Assembly: GCF_030246885.1 (NCBI RefSeq)
Contig: NZ_CP126739.1
Span: forward strand, 3,348,001-3,412,000
Direction: 5' to 3'
From: Microbacterium sp. zg-B185
Lineage (GTDB): Bacteria > Actinomycetota > Actinomycetes > Actinomycetales > Microbacteriaceae
Length of the DNA: 64,000 nt
Numbering within the stretch: the stretch's first letter is position 1; every line of letters starts with the position of its first letter. The notes beneath the pieces were generated by a model. It did no database searches. It was given only the letters and a program-made list of their open reading frames with translations, and was not told the DNA's origin. This document shows, in pieces, positions 35,386 through 46,517 of the stretch. The position numbers were made by a program, and so were the translations under genes.

Positions 35386-36474
35386 TCAGAACCGGGTGAT
35401 CACCGTCCGTGCGGTCTTGCCGGAGCCGAGCGCGTCATACGCCTCGTTGATCTCGTCGATGGCGATCTCGGATGCGATGAGGTCGGACAGGTTGAGCCTG
35501 CCCTGCAGGAACAGCGACGCGTAGAACGGGATGTCGCGCTTGATGTTCGAGGATCCCATGTAGACCCCGTTCACCTTCTTCTGCTCGCGCAGCAGCCCGT
35601 TCGCGTCGAACTCGATCTTTCCCCCGGCTCCGTGGATGCCGATCAGGCTCGCGGTGCCGCCGACGCGGAGCATGGCGATCGCCTGCTCGGCGGTCTCCTT
35701 GCGGCCGATCACCTCGAACGCGTGGTCGACACCTCCCCCGGTCAGTTCGCGCACGCGCGCGACCACGTCGCCTTCGCCGGCGTTGATCCCGTCGGTCGCG
35801 CCGAAGGCGCGCGCAAGTTCGAGCTTCTCGTCGTTCAGGTCGATGCCGATGATCCGTGCCGCGCCCACCAGGCGGGCCCCGCTGACCACGTTCAGCCCCA
35901 CCCCGCCCAGGCCGATGACCGCGACGGTCTCGCCCGCGCGCACGCCCGCGGCGTTCAGCACGGCACCGGCACCGGTGATCGTGCCGCATCCGAGCACGGA
36001 GGCCTCGGGGAACGGGACGGCCGGATCGATGCGCACGAGCTGGTTCTCGTGGATCAGCGCCTGCTCGGCGAAGCCGGCCGTGCCCATCGCCGCCAGGATC
36101 GGCTCGCCGCGGCGGCTCAGCCGCGGCGCTGCTCCGTCGGCCCGCAGCGTGGCCTCGGGGCGGAGGCAGCTGACCGTGCGTCCGCTCAGGCACTCCAGGC
36201 ACGCGCCGCAGAACTGGACGAGCGAGCCGACCACATGGTCGCCGACGGTGAACTCGGTGACCTCCGGTCCGACCGCCGCGACGATCCCGGAGACCTCGTG
36301 GCCCAGCACCATGGGGGGCGCCATCCCGAAGTCGTTCACGGCGAAGTGCAGATCCGAGTGACACAGGCCCGACGCCTTGACGTCCACGAGAACCTCGCGG
36401 CCGATGGACTCGGCGATATCGATGTCCTCGATGTCGAACCCACCGCCGAAGGCATTGACGACTGCTGCTCTCAT
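35386..36474 (-). CDS. Zinc-dependent alcohol dehydrogenase (class III/aryl-alcohol type)
   Basis: A 362-residue medium-chain zinc alcohol dehydrogenase. The catalytic zinc site is in SGLCHSDLHFA and VLGHEVSGIV, the structural zinc cysteines are in FCGACLECLSGRTVSC, and the NAD loop is VIGLGGVGLNVV. The C-terminal part resembles formaldehyde- and aryl-alcohol-dehydrogenase relatives. It is the last gene of the minus-strand operon starting at 46300 and overlaps the aldehyde dehydrogenase stop by ATGA, so an alcohol-to-aldehyde-to-acid sequence is likely. Action on formaldehyde-thiol adducts is a possible alternative. Confidence 0.85.
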   Translation of the reverse strand: MRAAVVNAFGGGFDIEDIDIAESIGREVLVDVKASGLCHSDLHFAVNDFGMAPPMVLGHEVSGIVAAVGPEVTEFTVGDHVVGSLVQFCGACLECLSGRTVSCLRPEATLRADGAAPRLSRRGEPILAAMGTAGFAEQALIHENQLVRIDPAVPFPEASVLGCGTITGAGAVLNAAGVRAGETVAVIGLGGVGLNVVSGARLVGAARIIGIDLNDEKLELARAFGATDGINAGEGDVVARVRELTGGGVDHAFEVIGRKETAEQAIAMLRVGGTASLIGIHGAGGKIEFDANGLLREQKKVNGVYMGSSNIKRDIPFYASLFLQGRLNLSDLIASEIAIDEINEAYDALGSGKTARTVITRF

Positions 36475-37934
36475 GCTGACTGTCCGATGCTCGTGTTGAT
36501 GGCCTTGGTGTTCAGGTAGTTGTACAGAACCTCGGTGCCCTGTTCGCGACCGAGACCGGACTCCTTGTATCCGCCGAACGGCGTCGCCAGATCCGGTGCG
36601 TATCCGTTCACGCCGATCGTGCCGGTCTGCACGGCGCGCGCGATCTCCAGCGCGGCCGCCGTGTCGGCCGAGAAGACCGCCCCGCCGAGCCCGTAACGCG
36701 AGTCGTTCGCAAGTGCGATCGCCTCGTCGATGCCGTCGTATTCGAAGACCGTCACGACGGGGCCGAAGATCTCCTCGCGGGCGATCTGGGAGTCGGCGGC
36801 TGCCCCCGCGATGATCGTGGGCTCGTAGAAGTAGCCGGCCTCACCCGGCAGGTCCCGCCCGCCGGTGAGGATCTGTGCACCCTCGCCACGGGCATCCTCC
36901 ACCATGGTGCGCACCCGCCCGCGGATCCGCTCGGACACGAGCGGGCCCATGTCGGTTGCCGGGTCGCGGGGGTCGCCGAGACGGAAGGAGCGGGCCAGCT
37001 CGACCAAGCCCTCCACGACCTCGTCCGTGCGGGTGCGCGGGACCAGCACCCGCGAGAGGAGGAAGCAGGTCTGACCCGAGTTCATGAACGAGCCCGAGCG
37101 CAGGCCGGCCAGTGCCACGTCGATATCGGCATCCTCGGCGATGATCGCGGCGGACTTGCCGCCGAGTTCCAGGGTGACCGGGATGAGACGCTCGCCGCAG
37201 TTGCGCGCGATGATGCGACCGGCTGCGGTGGAGCCGGTGAAGGCGATCTTGTCGACCCCGGGATGCTTGACCAGGGCGTCGCCGGTCTCGCGACCGCCGG
37301 TGACGACGTTGACCACGCCGGGCGGGAACCCGACGGCCTCGACCGCCGCGGCCAGGGCGAGTGCGTCCAAGGGCGTCTCGGCCGCCGGCTTGATCACCAC
37401 GGTGCAGCCGACGGCGAGCGCGGGGGCGAGCTTGGCGGTGAGGATGGACTGAGGGTAGTTCCACGGGGTGATCAGCCCCGCGACCCCCACCGGCTCCAAG
37501 CGGACCACCGAGGTGCCCGGCCCGCCGGCGTTGGCGCGCTGCTCCTCGAACGCGAAGCCGCGGATCATGTCGGCGAAGTACCGCAGATGCCGCGCGGGCA
37601 GGGCGATGTTCACGACGCGGGAGAAGCCCACCGGCTGCCCGATCTCGCCGGTGACCAGGCTCGCGGTGCTCTCGCCACGGCGTTCCAGCTCGTCGGCGAG
37701 ACGCTCCAGGTAGGTGGCGCGTTCATCGGGGGACATCCGCGGCCAGGGGCCGTGGTCGAATGCCGCGCGGGCGGCGCGCACGGCGGCGTCGACGTCCTCG
37801 ACGCTGCCGTCCGCCGCGACTCCCACCGTGGTGCGCGCGTACGGGTCCTCCACCTCGATCCGCGCCGTCGAGCGGGCCGGCCGCCATTCGCCGCCGACGA
37901 AAAGCCGGTTGTCGGATTGGGTCGTGATCGTCAT
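36471..37934 (-). CDS. NAD-dependent aldehyde dehydrogenase of the polyol operon
   Basis: A 487-residue aldehyde dehydrogenase. The cofactor loop is FTGSTAAGRIIA, the base Glu is in VTLELGGKSAAII, and the nucleophile Cys is in NSGQTCFLLSRVLV. It is distant from the two vanillin-type copies in this window and looks like the broad aliphatic/betaine-aldehyde group. It overlaps both neighbours by ATGA, and probably oxidises the aldehyde made by an alcohol dehydrogenase in the same operon. Confidence 0.88.
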   Translation of the reverse strand: MTITTQSDNRLFVGGEWRPARSTARIEVEDPYARTTVGVAADGSVEDVDAAVRAARAAFDHGPWPRMSPDERATYLERLADELERRGESTASLVTGEIGQPVGFSRVVNIALPARHLRYFADMIRGFAFEEQRANAGGPGTSVVRLEPVGVAGLITPWNYPQSILTAKLAPALAVGCTVVIKPAAETPLDALALAAAVEAVGFPPGVVNVVTGGRETGDALVKHPGVDKIAFTGSTAAGRIIARNCGERLIPVTLELGGKSAAIIAEDADIDVALAGLRSGSFMNSGQTCFLLSRVLVPRTRTDEVVEGLVELARSFRLGDPRDPATDMGPLVSERIRGRVRTMVEDARGEGAQILTGGRDLPGEAGYFYEPTIIAGAAADSQIAREEIFGPVVTVFEYDGIDEAIALANDSRYGLGGAVFSADTAAALEIARAVQTGTIGVNGYAPDLATPFGGYKESGLGREQGTEVLYNYLNTKAINTSIGQSA

Positions 37935-38881
37935 TCGTTCCTCCGTAGTGCCAGGTCGTCTTCGGTTCGAGCGGCGGCCGCGCGGCGGTCCGGCTCTGGT
38001 GGGCGTCGCCTCGCGGACCGCTCGATCAGGGCCATCGCATCGCTCGCCAGTTCGGCGCCCCGGTCGAACGGGGAGCGCCAGATCGCCAGCATGTCGGCGG
38101 CTCCCTCCGACAGCCCGGAGCGGGAGAAGGCCTCGACCCCCCAGCGGCCGGTGTATCCGGCATCCAGGGCGGTGCGGATGACGTTCTCCACATCGACCGA
38201 GCCCTCCCCGAGCGCGCCGCGACCGGACTGTCCGAGCTCGAGGTACGACAGTGCGGGCAGGGCCTGCAGCAGGGCCGCGGCCATGTCGGATTCTTCGACG
38301 GCCATGTGGAAGGTGTCCAGATGGATACGCAGGTGCGCCGAGCCGCTGGCCGCGACGAACGCCATCGCCTGAGCGGCGGTGTTGATCGCCGAGGTCTCGT
38401 ACCGGTTGAGCACTTCGAAGGTCATCGTGACGCCGCGCTCGTGCGCATAGTCCGCGACCGTGCCGACTTCGTGCGCAGCTCGCTCGAACGCCGCCCGGGA
38501 CGTGGGGCCCGAGGGATGGCCGAACAGACCGTACGGGACGCCGTTCATCTGGTCCGAGCCGAGCGCGACCGTGAGGTCCACGCTCGAGCGCAGGGCGGCG
38601 GCGCCGGCAGCACGCTCGTCCGCATCCGCGGAGGACACGTCGGCACCCGGCGCCTGCCCGGCGATGGTGATCGGCCGCAGACCGTGGTCGATGAAGGCGG
38701 CGCGCAGCGCGGCGGCGTCGGTCGCCGCCGCGTCCAGCGGCGGCAGCACGACGCGCGCGTAGCCTGCCGCCGCGATCGCATCCAGGGCGGCCGGCAGCGT
38801 CCCTGCCGAGACATCGGGGACGAGGACGTTGAGGTGGCACGCGACATCGAGCGCGGTGCGCGAGACGGATTCTCCGGTCAC
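37931..38881 (-). CDS. Sugar epimerase/isomerase-like TIM barrel
   Basis: A 316-residue xylose-isomerase-like TIM barrel of the ketose 3-epimerase group. The metal-binding residues appear in order: Glu in VTMTFEVLNRYET, Asp in RIHLDTFHMAVEE, and Glu in GRWGVEAFSRSG. The conserved HMAVEE stretch is typical of tagatose/psicose epimerases and hydroxypyruvate-isomerase relatives. The last 40 residues are a low-complexity Arg/Ala tail with no counterpart in the family. GTG 38881 is the first usable start. Its substrate should be the ketose handled by the importer and split transketolase of this operon. Confidence 0.78.
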   Translation of the reverse strand: MTGESVSRTALDVACHLNVLVPDVSAGTLPAALDAIAAAGYARVVLPPLDAAATDAAALRAAFIDHGLRPITIAGQAPGADVSSADADERAAGAAALRSSVDLTVALGSDQMNGVPYGLFGHPSGPTSRAAFERAAHEVGTVADYAHERGVTMTFEVLNRYETSAINTAAQAMAFVAASGSAHLRIHLDTFHMAVEESDMAAALLQALPALSYLELGQSGRGALGEGSVDVENVIRTALDAGYTGRWGVEAFSRSGLSEGAADMLAIWRSPFDRGAELASDAMALIERSARRRPPEPDRRAAAARTEDDLALRRNE

Positions 38882-38894
38882 GGCTTTCCGGTCC

Positions 38895-39677
38895 CTAGAA
38901 GGTGGGCAGGTCGAGTCGCTGCTTGAAGACGGAGTACCCGTCGTCGACGTGCACCACAGTGCCGTTGATCACGTTCGACTCATCCGAGGCGAGGAACGCG
39001 ACCACGTTGGCGATCTCATCCGGCTCGGTCATCTTGTTGCGCAGCTGCTCGGCGGCGAAGGTGCTGCGCAGCTCCTCGCTGAACTGGTTGATGATGGGGG
39101 TGCCCACCCGCCCGGGTGTGATCGCCAGCGCGCGGACGCCGTACTCGGCCAGCTCGTACGCGGCGGAACGGGTGAAGGAGATCACCGCGGCCTTCGCGGC
39201 GCTGTACGTGAAGGACAGCTCCGCGGCCTGCTCGCCGTAGATCGACGAGGTGCTGATGATCACCCCGCCGCTGCCCTGGTCGCGGAACTGGCGGCCTGCG
39301 GCGAGGATGCCGTAGTACACGCCGTCCTGATCCACGCGGATCATGGGGGCGTAGTCAACCTCCGGGTCGTGGTCCAGGAGGGGCTTGCCGCCGGCGATGC
39401 CGGCGTTGTTGAAGATCACATCGAGGCGGCCGTACACCTCGACGGCGCGCGCCACCGCCGCGGCGACATCCGCGTACACCGAGACGTCGGTCCGCACGGC
39501 CGTGGCGGAGCCCTCGAATCCCAGCGCGTCCACCTGCGCCACGACCTCTTCGGCCTGCGCGAGATTCATGTCGGCGATCACGACCTTGGCGCCCTCCCGG
39601 ACGAACTTCAGCACGGTGGCCTGACCGATTCCGCTGGCACCGCCGGTGATGACGGCTACTTTGCCTTCCAAACGCAT
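38895..39677 (-). CDS. Short-chain dehydrogenase of the polyol operon
   Basis: A 260-residue classical SDR with VITGGASGIGQAT as cofactor motif, NNAG at the structural position, and Ser in ISTSSIYGE with YSAAK as active site. It is probably a polyol or sugar-alcohol dehydrogenase, given the ABC importer directly upstream and the epimerase directly downstream. The start ATG 39677 follows AAAGAGAA. The substrate cannot be read from the sequence. Confidence 0.85.
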   Translation of the reverse strand: MRLEGKVAVITGGASGIGQATVLKFVREGAKVVIADMNLAQAEEVVAQVDALGFEGSATAVRTDVSVYADVAAAVARAVEVYGRLDVIFNNAGIAGGKPLLDHDPEVDYAPMIRVDQDGVYYGILAAGRQFRDQGSGGVIISTSSIYGEQAAELSFTYSAAKAAVISFTRSAAYELAEYGVRALAITPGRVGTPIINQFSEELRSTFAAEQLRNKMTEPDEIANVVAFLASDESNVINGTVVHVDDGYSVFKQRLDLPTF

Positions 39678-39714
39678 GGGGTTCTCTTTCGTGGTGCGAG
39701 ATGACGGGGGGAAC

Positions 39715-39740
39715 GTGGGGGCCGGTCGCCCGGCCCCCAC
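39715..39740. terminator. Hairpin after the sugar-binding-protein gene
   Basis: GTGGGGGCCGG and its complement form a perfect 11-bp stem with a four-base loop, just downstream of the binding-protein stop at 39749. There is no T-run. It may stabilise that gene's mRNA or reduce read-through. Confidence 0.65.
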
Positions 39741-39748
39741 GAGGTGGT

Positions 39749-40750
39749 TCAGCCCAGCTGGTCCGACGGAGTGGTGTCCGCGGCGTTCTCCTTCGTCACG
39801 AGCGTCACATCGACGGCAACGAAGTTCTCGGCCGGCAGCTCGCCGTCCTCCTGGTAGGCCTGGACATCCTCGATGAGCATGTCCAGCACGGCCGGCCAGG
39901 GCTGCTCGATCGTGGCGAGCATGTTGCCGCCCGCCTCGATCGACGCGAGAGTCTCGGCCAGAGCGTCCACACCGGTGACCGGTGCGGTCGATCCCGCTTC
40001 GGAGAGGGCCTGCGCTGCGCCCAGCGCCGCGTCGTCCCATCCTGCCCACACGGCATCCAGCCCGTCGGGGTTGGCGGAGAGGTAGTCCGAGACGAAGTTG
40101 AGCGCCTCGGTACGGCCCGTCGCCGGGTTGGTCACCTGCTGCGGCTCGCCGCTGACGACGGTCGCGCCGGCGTCTTCGAATGCCTCGACGGCGAGCGCCG
40201 AGCGGAGCCGGATGCCGGCGTGCGGGTCGTGCCCGATGACCATGACGGTCTTTCCCTCCAGCCCGCCGATCGACTCGTCGATCGCCTCCACCGTCTTGTC
40301 GACGATCTGCTGCTGGTTGGTGGTGATGTTGGTGGCGAACGCATCGGTCGCCTCCGTCCCGGCGTCCATCGAGAAGATCGGGATCTCCGCGTCCTTCGCC
40401 GCCGTGACGATCGAGCCGATCGATGAGACATCGGTGTAGCCGTCGAGGATCACGTCGGCGCCCTGGCCGATCGCGCTCTCCACCGCGGGGTTCATCTTCT
40501 GGAAGTCGAAGTCGCCCTGGATCATCGTGAGATCCCAGCCGAGCTCCTCGGCCTGCGCGGTGACGGCCTTGACCCACCACGCACCGACCGGCGTCTGGTT
40601 GCCGGAGGTGAACGCGATGACCTTGAACGGCTCGTCGCTGGCGCCCGCGCCGGCACCGTCGCCGCCGCCGGAACCCGAACTGGAACATCCCGTCAGTGCG
40701 AGAGCGGTCGCGACGGCGACCGCCGCGGCGATCTTGAATCTGGTACGCAT
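39749..40750 (-). CDS. Ribose-type ABC importer, sugar-binding lipoprotein
   Basis: A 333-residue periplasmic-binding-protein type I lipoprotein of the RbsB family. The signal peptide ends in LTGC (Cys21), followed by a Ser/Gly linker. The ligand-binding part begins FKVIAFTSGNQTPVGAWWVK and includes DVILDGYTD at the hinge. AAGGAG precedes ATG 40750. Unusually it is encoded after both the ATPase and the permease, between two strong hairpins that could raise its level relative to neighbours. Confidence 0.88.
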   Translation of the reverse strand: MRTRFKIAAAVAVATALALTGCSSSGSGGGDGAGAGASDEPFKVIAFTSGNQTPVGAWWVKAVTAQAEELGWDLTMIQGDFDFQKMNPAVESAIGQGADVILDGYTDVSSIGSIVTAAKDAEIPIFSMDAGTEATDAFATNITTNQQQIVDKTVEAIDESIGGLEGKTVMVIGHDPHAGIRLRSALAVEAFEDAGATVVSGEPQQVTNPATGRTEALNFVSDYLSANPDGLDAVWAGWDDAALGAAQALSEAGSTAPVTGVDALAETLASIEAGGNMLATIEQPWPAVLDMLIEDVQAYQEDGELPAENFVAVDVTLVTKENAADTTPSDQLG

Positions 40751-40794
40751 GTTGCTACTCCTTCGTGTCACTGCGCTGATGTGCTTCTTGGTGC

Positions 40795-40819
40795 CCACGC
40801 GGAACGGGTGTCCGCGTGG
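40795..40819. terminator. Hairpin between permease and binding-protein genes
   Basis: CCACGCGGA and TCCGCGTGG form a perfect 9-bp stem with a seven-base loop in the 89-base gap between the permease and the binding-protein gene. It has no T-run. Confidence 0.6.
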
Positions 40820-40839
40820 CGTTCAGCCGGATCGTGGCG

Positions 40840-41825
40840 CTATCTCTCCCGCGTCTTGAGTCCGGACAGGACGACCGCCGCGATGATGATGAGCCCGGTC
40901 ACCACCTGCTGGATGTAGGCGTTGACGCCGAGGATGTTCAAGCCGTTGCTCATGACGCCGATGATCGCGACACCGACGATGGTGCCGCCGAGGTTGGCCG
41001 CACCGGATCGGATGACGGTCATACCGAGGAAGACCGCCGCCACCGAGAACAGGGTGTTGTCACCGCCCTGCTCGGCCGCGGCACTGCCGAGCCGCGCGGT
41101 CAGCAGGATGCCGCCGATCGCGGAGATGAAGCCGGCCATGGTGAAGGCGAGCATCCGCGCCCAGCGCACGTTCACGCCGGACAGTCGCGCGACCTCCTCG
41201 TTGCCGCCGATCGCGTGCAGGCGTCGTCCGAGCGTGGTGAACCGCAGGAGTGCCCAGATGAGCACCGAGATCGCGACCGCGAAGTACACCGGCAGCGGCA
41301 CATTCAGGAACCGCCCCTGGCCGAGCTCGTTGAACTCGGGTGGGAGCCCGAACACCGTCGTGCCGCCGGTGACGATGTATGCCAGGCCGATCACGGAGGT
41401 CATCGTCGCGAGCGTCGCGATGAACGCCGAGAGGCGCAGATAGGCGATCAGCACGCCGTTGACCAGCCCGACCAAGAGCCCCACCGCGAGGCCCGCCAGG
41501 ATGGCGACCCCCATGGGATTCTCCCCGAGCAGGAGCGCGGCCGTGACCGCACCGGCGAGGCTGGAGGTCGCACCGACGGACAGATCGAAGTCGCCGACGA
41601 CCATGACGATCGTCTGCGCCCCCGCGATGATCGCGAGGATCGAGATCTGGTACAGGATGTTGCGGATGTTCACGAACGACAAAAAGGTGTCCGGGCGCAT
41701 CGCGAAGAAGAAGAGGATGAGCAGGATCAGTGCCACGATCGTGCCGCTCTGCACGAGCACACGGCCGGCGGTCCGGGACTGCTGGGCCATCATGGCCCCG
41801 GTCCGGGTCGGCTCCTTCTGAATCG

Positions 41826-41829
<4 letters not shown>
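40840..41829 (-). CDS. Ribose-type ABC importer permease
   Basis: A 329-residue RbsC-family permease with eight to ten membrane segments. The family motif is MVVGDFDLSVGATSSLAGAV near residues 76-95, and ARLGSAAAEQGGDN... follows as the second conserved block. The ATG overlaps the ATPase stop. It works with the double-domain ATPase upstream and the lipoprotein downstream. Confidence 0.9.
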
Positions 41830-43348
<1,519 letters not shown>

Positions 43349-43352
<4 letters not shown>

Positions 43353-44419
43353 GATGCCCTCCCGGTGTCATCGATGTCGTTGCAGCGGATCAGCACCTTC
43401 GGGTACGCGCCGCTGATGTGCGTGGCGAACGCCTCGGCCGCATCCTCGAGGTCGAAGACCGACTGCGTCAGATCGTCCAGCTCCAGGTAGGGCAGCATCT
43501 GCAGCGCACGCGGGAAGGCGTAGGGAGAGACGAACACGCCGGTGAGGGTGAGCTCCTTCAGGTACAGGTAGTCGGAGAGGTTCAACGGCATCTCGAAGTC
43601 ATGCGGATACATCGCGCCGTAGATGACCGTGGCGCCCTTCGCAGCGATGTCCAGAAGCCCGCGCACCGCACGAGCCGCCCCGGAGGCGTCGATGACGACG
43701 TCGAAGCCGGCGCCCCGCGTGATCTCCTCGGACCGCTGGTACTGGTCCTCCGCGATCGGGTCGATGACGGCATCCGCGCCGTGGCGCAGTGCCATCTCGC
43801 GCCGTTCGGCGATCGGCTCGATGAGGGTGAGCGAGGTCGCTCCGTTGCGCTTCATGACCTGCAGCGCGAGCTGGCCGATGGGGCCGCCACCGCAGATCGC
43901 GACGCGGTCGCCGACCTTGATGTGCGTCTTGTCCGCGATGCGCACCGCCACCGAGATGGGCTCCAGCAGGCAGCCGTGCAGGAGCGAGACCGAGTCCGGG
44001 AGCTTGTACACCTGGGACTCGTGCCAGGTCACCGTCTCGGCCATCCCGGGCCGGTTGTACTCCTGGATGTGCTCGCAGAACTGCTGCGTGCCCGCGCGGC
44101 AGGGCGTGCACGTGCCGCAGAAGCGCAGGAAGTTCCCGGCGACGCGGTCGCCGACCTGCAGCCCGGTGCGGTGCGCACGGTCACCGAGGGCCTCGACCAC
44201 TCCGGACAGCTCGTGGCCCAGGCCGATCGGGACGTCGGTGCCGAAGAACCCCTCCGCCAGGTGCGGATCGGATCCGCAGATCGCGGAGTACGCGACCCGG
44301 ATGCGGACATCCTCCGCGCCCAGCGGCTGCTCCGGGAAATCGACGACCCCGATCCGGCCGCGGACGTCTTCATCAGGGTCCCGCAGACTGCCGATCTTGG
44401 TGACCGCGACTGTTCTCAT
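43349..44419 (-). CDS. Zinc alcohol dehydrogenase, sorbitol/threonine-dehydrogenase type
   Basis: A 356-residue medium-chain dehydrogenase. The catalytic zinc site is in SAICGSDPHLAEG and LGHELSGVVEA, the structural cysteines are in FCGTCTPCRAGTQQFC, and the NAD loop is ICGGGPIGQLALQ. The type is common for polyol and sugar-acid oxidation. The start ATG 44419 follows GGGAGAG. Together with the importer it suggests that a polyol is taken up and oxidised before the transketolase step. Confidence 0.87.
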
Positions 44420-44456
44420 TCGTCTCTCCCTCGGACGCGCGGACGATCCATCGGCA

Positions 44457-45422
44457 TCACTGGCCGCCGGCGATGACGCTGCGGGCGGCGGCGACGGTGG
44501 CGGCCAGGCCATAGCCGTGCTTGTCGCGCAGCTCCTCGTCCTCGCCGAATCCGGCGTAGACCTGGGGGATGCCGAGCCGCTCGAAGGCGGACAGATGGAT
44601 GCCGCGGTCGGCGACCACGTCGGCGATGCGGGAAGCCAGGCCCCCGTAGGCGAGGTGGTCCTCGAGGACGACGAACCGGCCGCCGGTCTCGGCCGCGCAC
44701 TGCGCGATCAGCTCCTCGTCGATCGGCTTGAGCGTGAACATGTCCACCACGCGGACGGAGCGGCCGTCCTTCGCGAGCTCGTCCGCGGCATCCAGCGCCT
44801 GCGCGACCACCGTGCCGTGGGTGAAGATCGTGGCGTCGGTGCCTTCGCGCGCCACGATGCCCTTGCCGATGCGGACCTCATGCTGGCCGGGCTCGTAGAG
44901 CACCTTGTCTTTCTTGCCGACGGCCAGACGGATGTAGATCGGGCCCTCCATCGACATCGACTGGCGGATGACCTCGCCCACCATCAGCGGATCGCCCACC
45001 GAGGTGACGGTCATGTTGGTCAGCGCGCACATCAGCGCCAGGTCCTCGACCGCGTAATGGGTGGAGCCGCCGTTGCCGACCAGGCCGCCGTGCGTGCCGA
45101 TGATCTTCACCGGAAGATTCGGATAGCAGACGTCGGAGCGCACCTGCTCCAGCGCACGCATGCTCAGGAACGGCAGCATCCCGGAGACGACCGGGATGTT
45201 CCCGTCGTAGGCCAGTCCGGCGGCGATGCCGACGCACACCTGCTCGGCCAGCCCGACGTCCAAGAAGCGCTCCGGGAACTTGTCGCGGAATTCCACCAGG
45301 GTCGCGCCGATGTCGGGGGTGAGCACCCACAGGTTCTCGTGCTCGTCGCCGAGTTCGGCGAGGGTCGTTCCGATCACGGAGCGGGCGGAGAGCATCTCTC
45401 CGAAAGTGAAGGTGACGGGCAT
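44457..45422 (-). CDS. Split transketolase, C-terminal subunit
   Basis: A 321-residue protein with the pyrimidine-binding and C-terminal domains of transketolase. The catalytic Glu lies in DVGLAEQVCVGIAAGLA. The thiamine-binding N-terminal domain is encoded separately in the adjacent gene; the two overlap by one base. Such split transketolases occur in several sugar and sulfosugar pathways. The donor and acceptor ketoses are unknown. Confidence 0.9.
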   Translation of the reverse strand: MPVTFTFGEMLSARSVIGTTLAELGDEHENLWVLTPDIGATLVEFRDKFPERFLDVGLAEQVCVGIAAGLAYDGNIPVVSGMLPFLSMRALEQVRSDVCYPNLPVKIIGTHGGLVGNGGSTHYAVEDLALMCALTNMTVTSVGDPLMVGEVIRQSMSMEGPIYIRLAVGKKDKVLYEPGQHEVRIGKGIVAREGTDATIFTHGTVVAQALDAADELAKDGRSVRVVDMFTLKPIDEELIAQCAAETGGRFVVLEDHLAYGGLASRIADVVADRGIHLSAFERLGIPQVYAGFGEDEELRDKHGYGLAATVAAARSVIAGGQ

Positions 45423-46300
45423 CAGACGGACTCCTTCTGACGGGATGCCTCGAGCGCGGCCATCGCACGCTCCAGATCGGCGGCGCCGAGCGAGCCGGCG
45501 TGCCAGGCGAGGTTGTGCTCCATGAAATCGACGCCCTTGCCCTTGACGGTCTCGCAGATGACCACGGTGGGGCGGTCGCTGTCCGTGCCCGGAAGGGCGT
45601 CGATCGCCTCGACGAGCTGGCCCATGTCATGGCCGTCGACGCGCACGACGTTCCAGCCGAACGCCGCCCACTTGTCCGGGTAGGGCTCGAAGACGACCCG
45701 TTCCTCGGCGAAGCTCGTCATCAGCTGACGGTTTCGGTCCACGAACGCGACCAGGTTGCCGAGCTCGTTGCTGCGCGCCGCCATGGCCGCCTCCCAGACC
45801 GACCCTTCGCCGGTCTCGCCGTCGCCGAGCAGGCACACGACGCGGTGCGACTCCCCGCGGCCGCGGGCGCTGAGCGCCATGCCGACCGCGATCGGCAGTC
45901 CGTGCCCGAGCGACCCGGTGGAGCACTCCACACCCGGCAGCTGCACCTTGCACGGGTGCATCCCGTAGGCGCTGTCCAGCTGGCCGTAGGTGTCGACGAT
46001 GCCCTCGTAGGAGAAGAATCCGCGGATGGACATCGCGATGTACATGCAGACGGCCGCGTGGCCCTTGCTCAGCACGAAGCGGTCGCGCTCGGGATTGCGC
46101 AGGTCGGTCGGGTCCACGTGCAGGCCGTACTCGAACAGCGCGGTGAGGATGTCCGCGGCGGACAGGTCGCCGCCGATGTGGACTGCACCCTCGTAGGTTC
46201 CGCACAGGTGCAGCAGCTTGGACCTCAGCTCGAACGCGAGATCTTCCAGCTCTGCGACGGTGCGCGGATTCTCGCGCTCCGGAAGGGTCGTCTCACCCAT
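45422..46300 (-). CDS. Split transketolase, N-terminal subunit
   Basis: A 292-residue protein holding the thiamine-diphosphate-binding domain of transketolase. The ThDP motif runs from GDGETGEGSVWEAAMAARS to VDRNRQ (GDG-x25-N). KGHAAVCMY and STGSLGHGLPIAVGMALSA are the other active-site blocks. AGGAGG six bases before ATG 46300 fixes the start; in-frame upstream Met codons lie in or before that site. It is the first gene of the ten-gene minus-strand operon and is divergent from the second aldehyde dehydrogenase. Confidence 0.9.
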   Translation of the reverse strand: MGETTLPERENPRTVAELEDLAFELRSKLLHLCGTYEGAVHIGGDLSAADILTALFEYGLHVDPTDLRNPERDRFVLSKGHAAVCMYIAMSIRGFFSYEGIVDTYGQLDSAYGMHPCKVQLPGVECSTGSLGHGLPIAVGMALSARGRGESHRVVCLLGDGETGEGSVWEAAMAARSNELGNLVAFVDRNRQLMTSFAEERVVFEPYPDKWAAFGWNVVRVDGHDMGQLVEAIDALPGTDSDRPTVVICETVKGKGVDFMEHNLAWHAGSLGAADLERAMAALEASRQKESV

Positions 46301-46423
46301 CACATGCCTCCTCATCGATGACACGGACGTCTCTGAGGCGGGCTGTGCGCGCGTCCTCATCGACTCTCGCTTGCGATCTGGTCCGGTGTTCGGACCTCGA
46401 CGGGGCGACCCTAACACGAAGTG

Positions 46424-46461
46424 ATTTACAAGTAAACAGGAATGCACGTAAACTTGTTTAC
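46424..46461. promoter_or_regulatory. Paired GTAAAC operator sites between tktN and aldh2
   Basis: Site A is ATTTAC-AA-GTAAAC (46424-46437). Site B is the perfect GTAAAC-TT-GTTTAC (46448-46461). The centres are 24 bases apart, on the same helix face apart from about a quarter turn. They sit in the 217-base divergent gap, so one regulator could control both directions. The nearest regulator gene is the MarR at 48172. Confidence 0.65.
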
Positions 46462-46517
46462 GGTGCTTATCCGCAGCAGCGGAGCACACCCAAGTCACAG
46501 AGAGGTGCTTGATCGTC

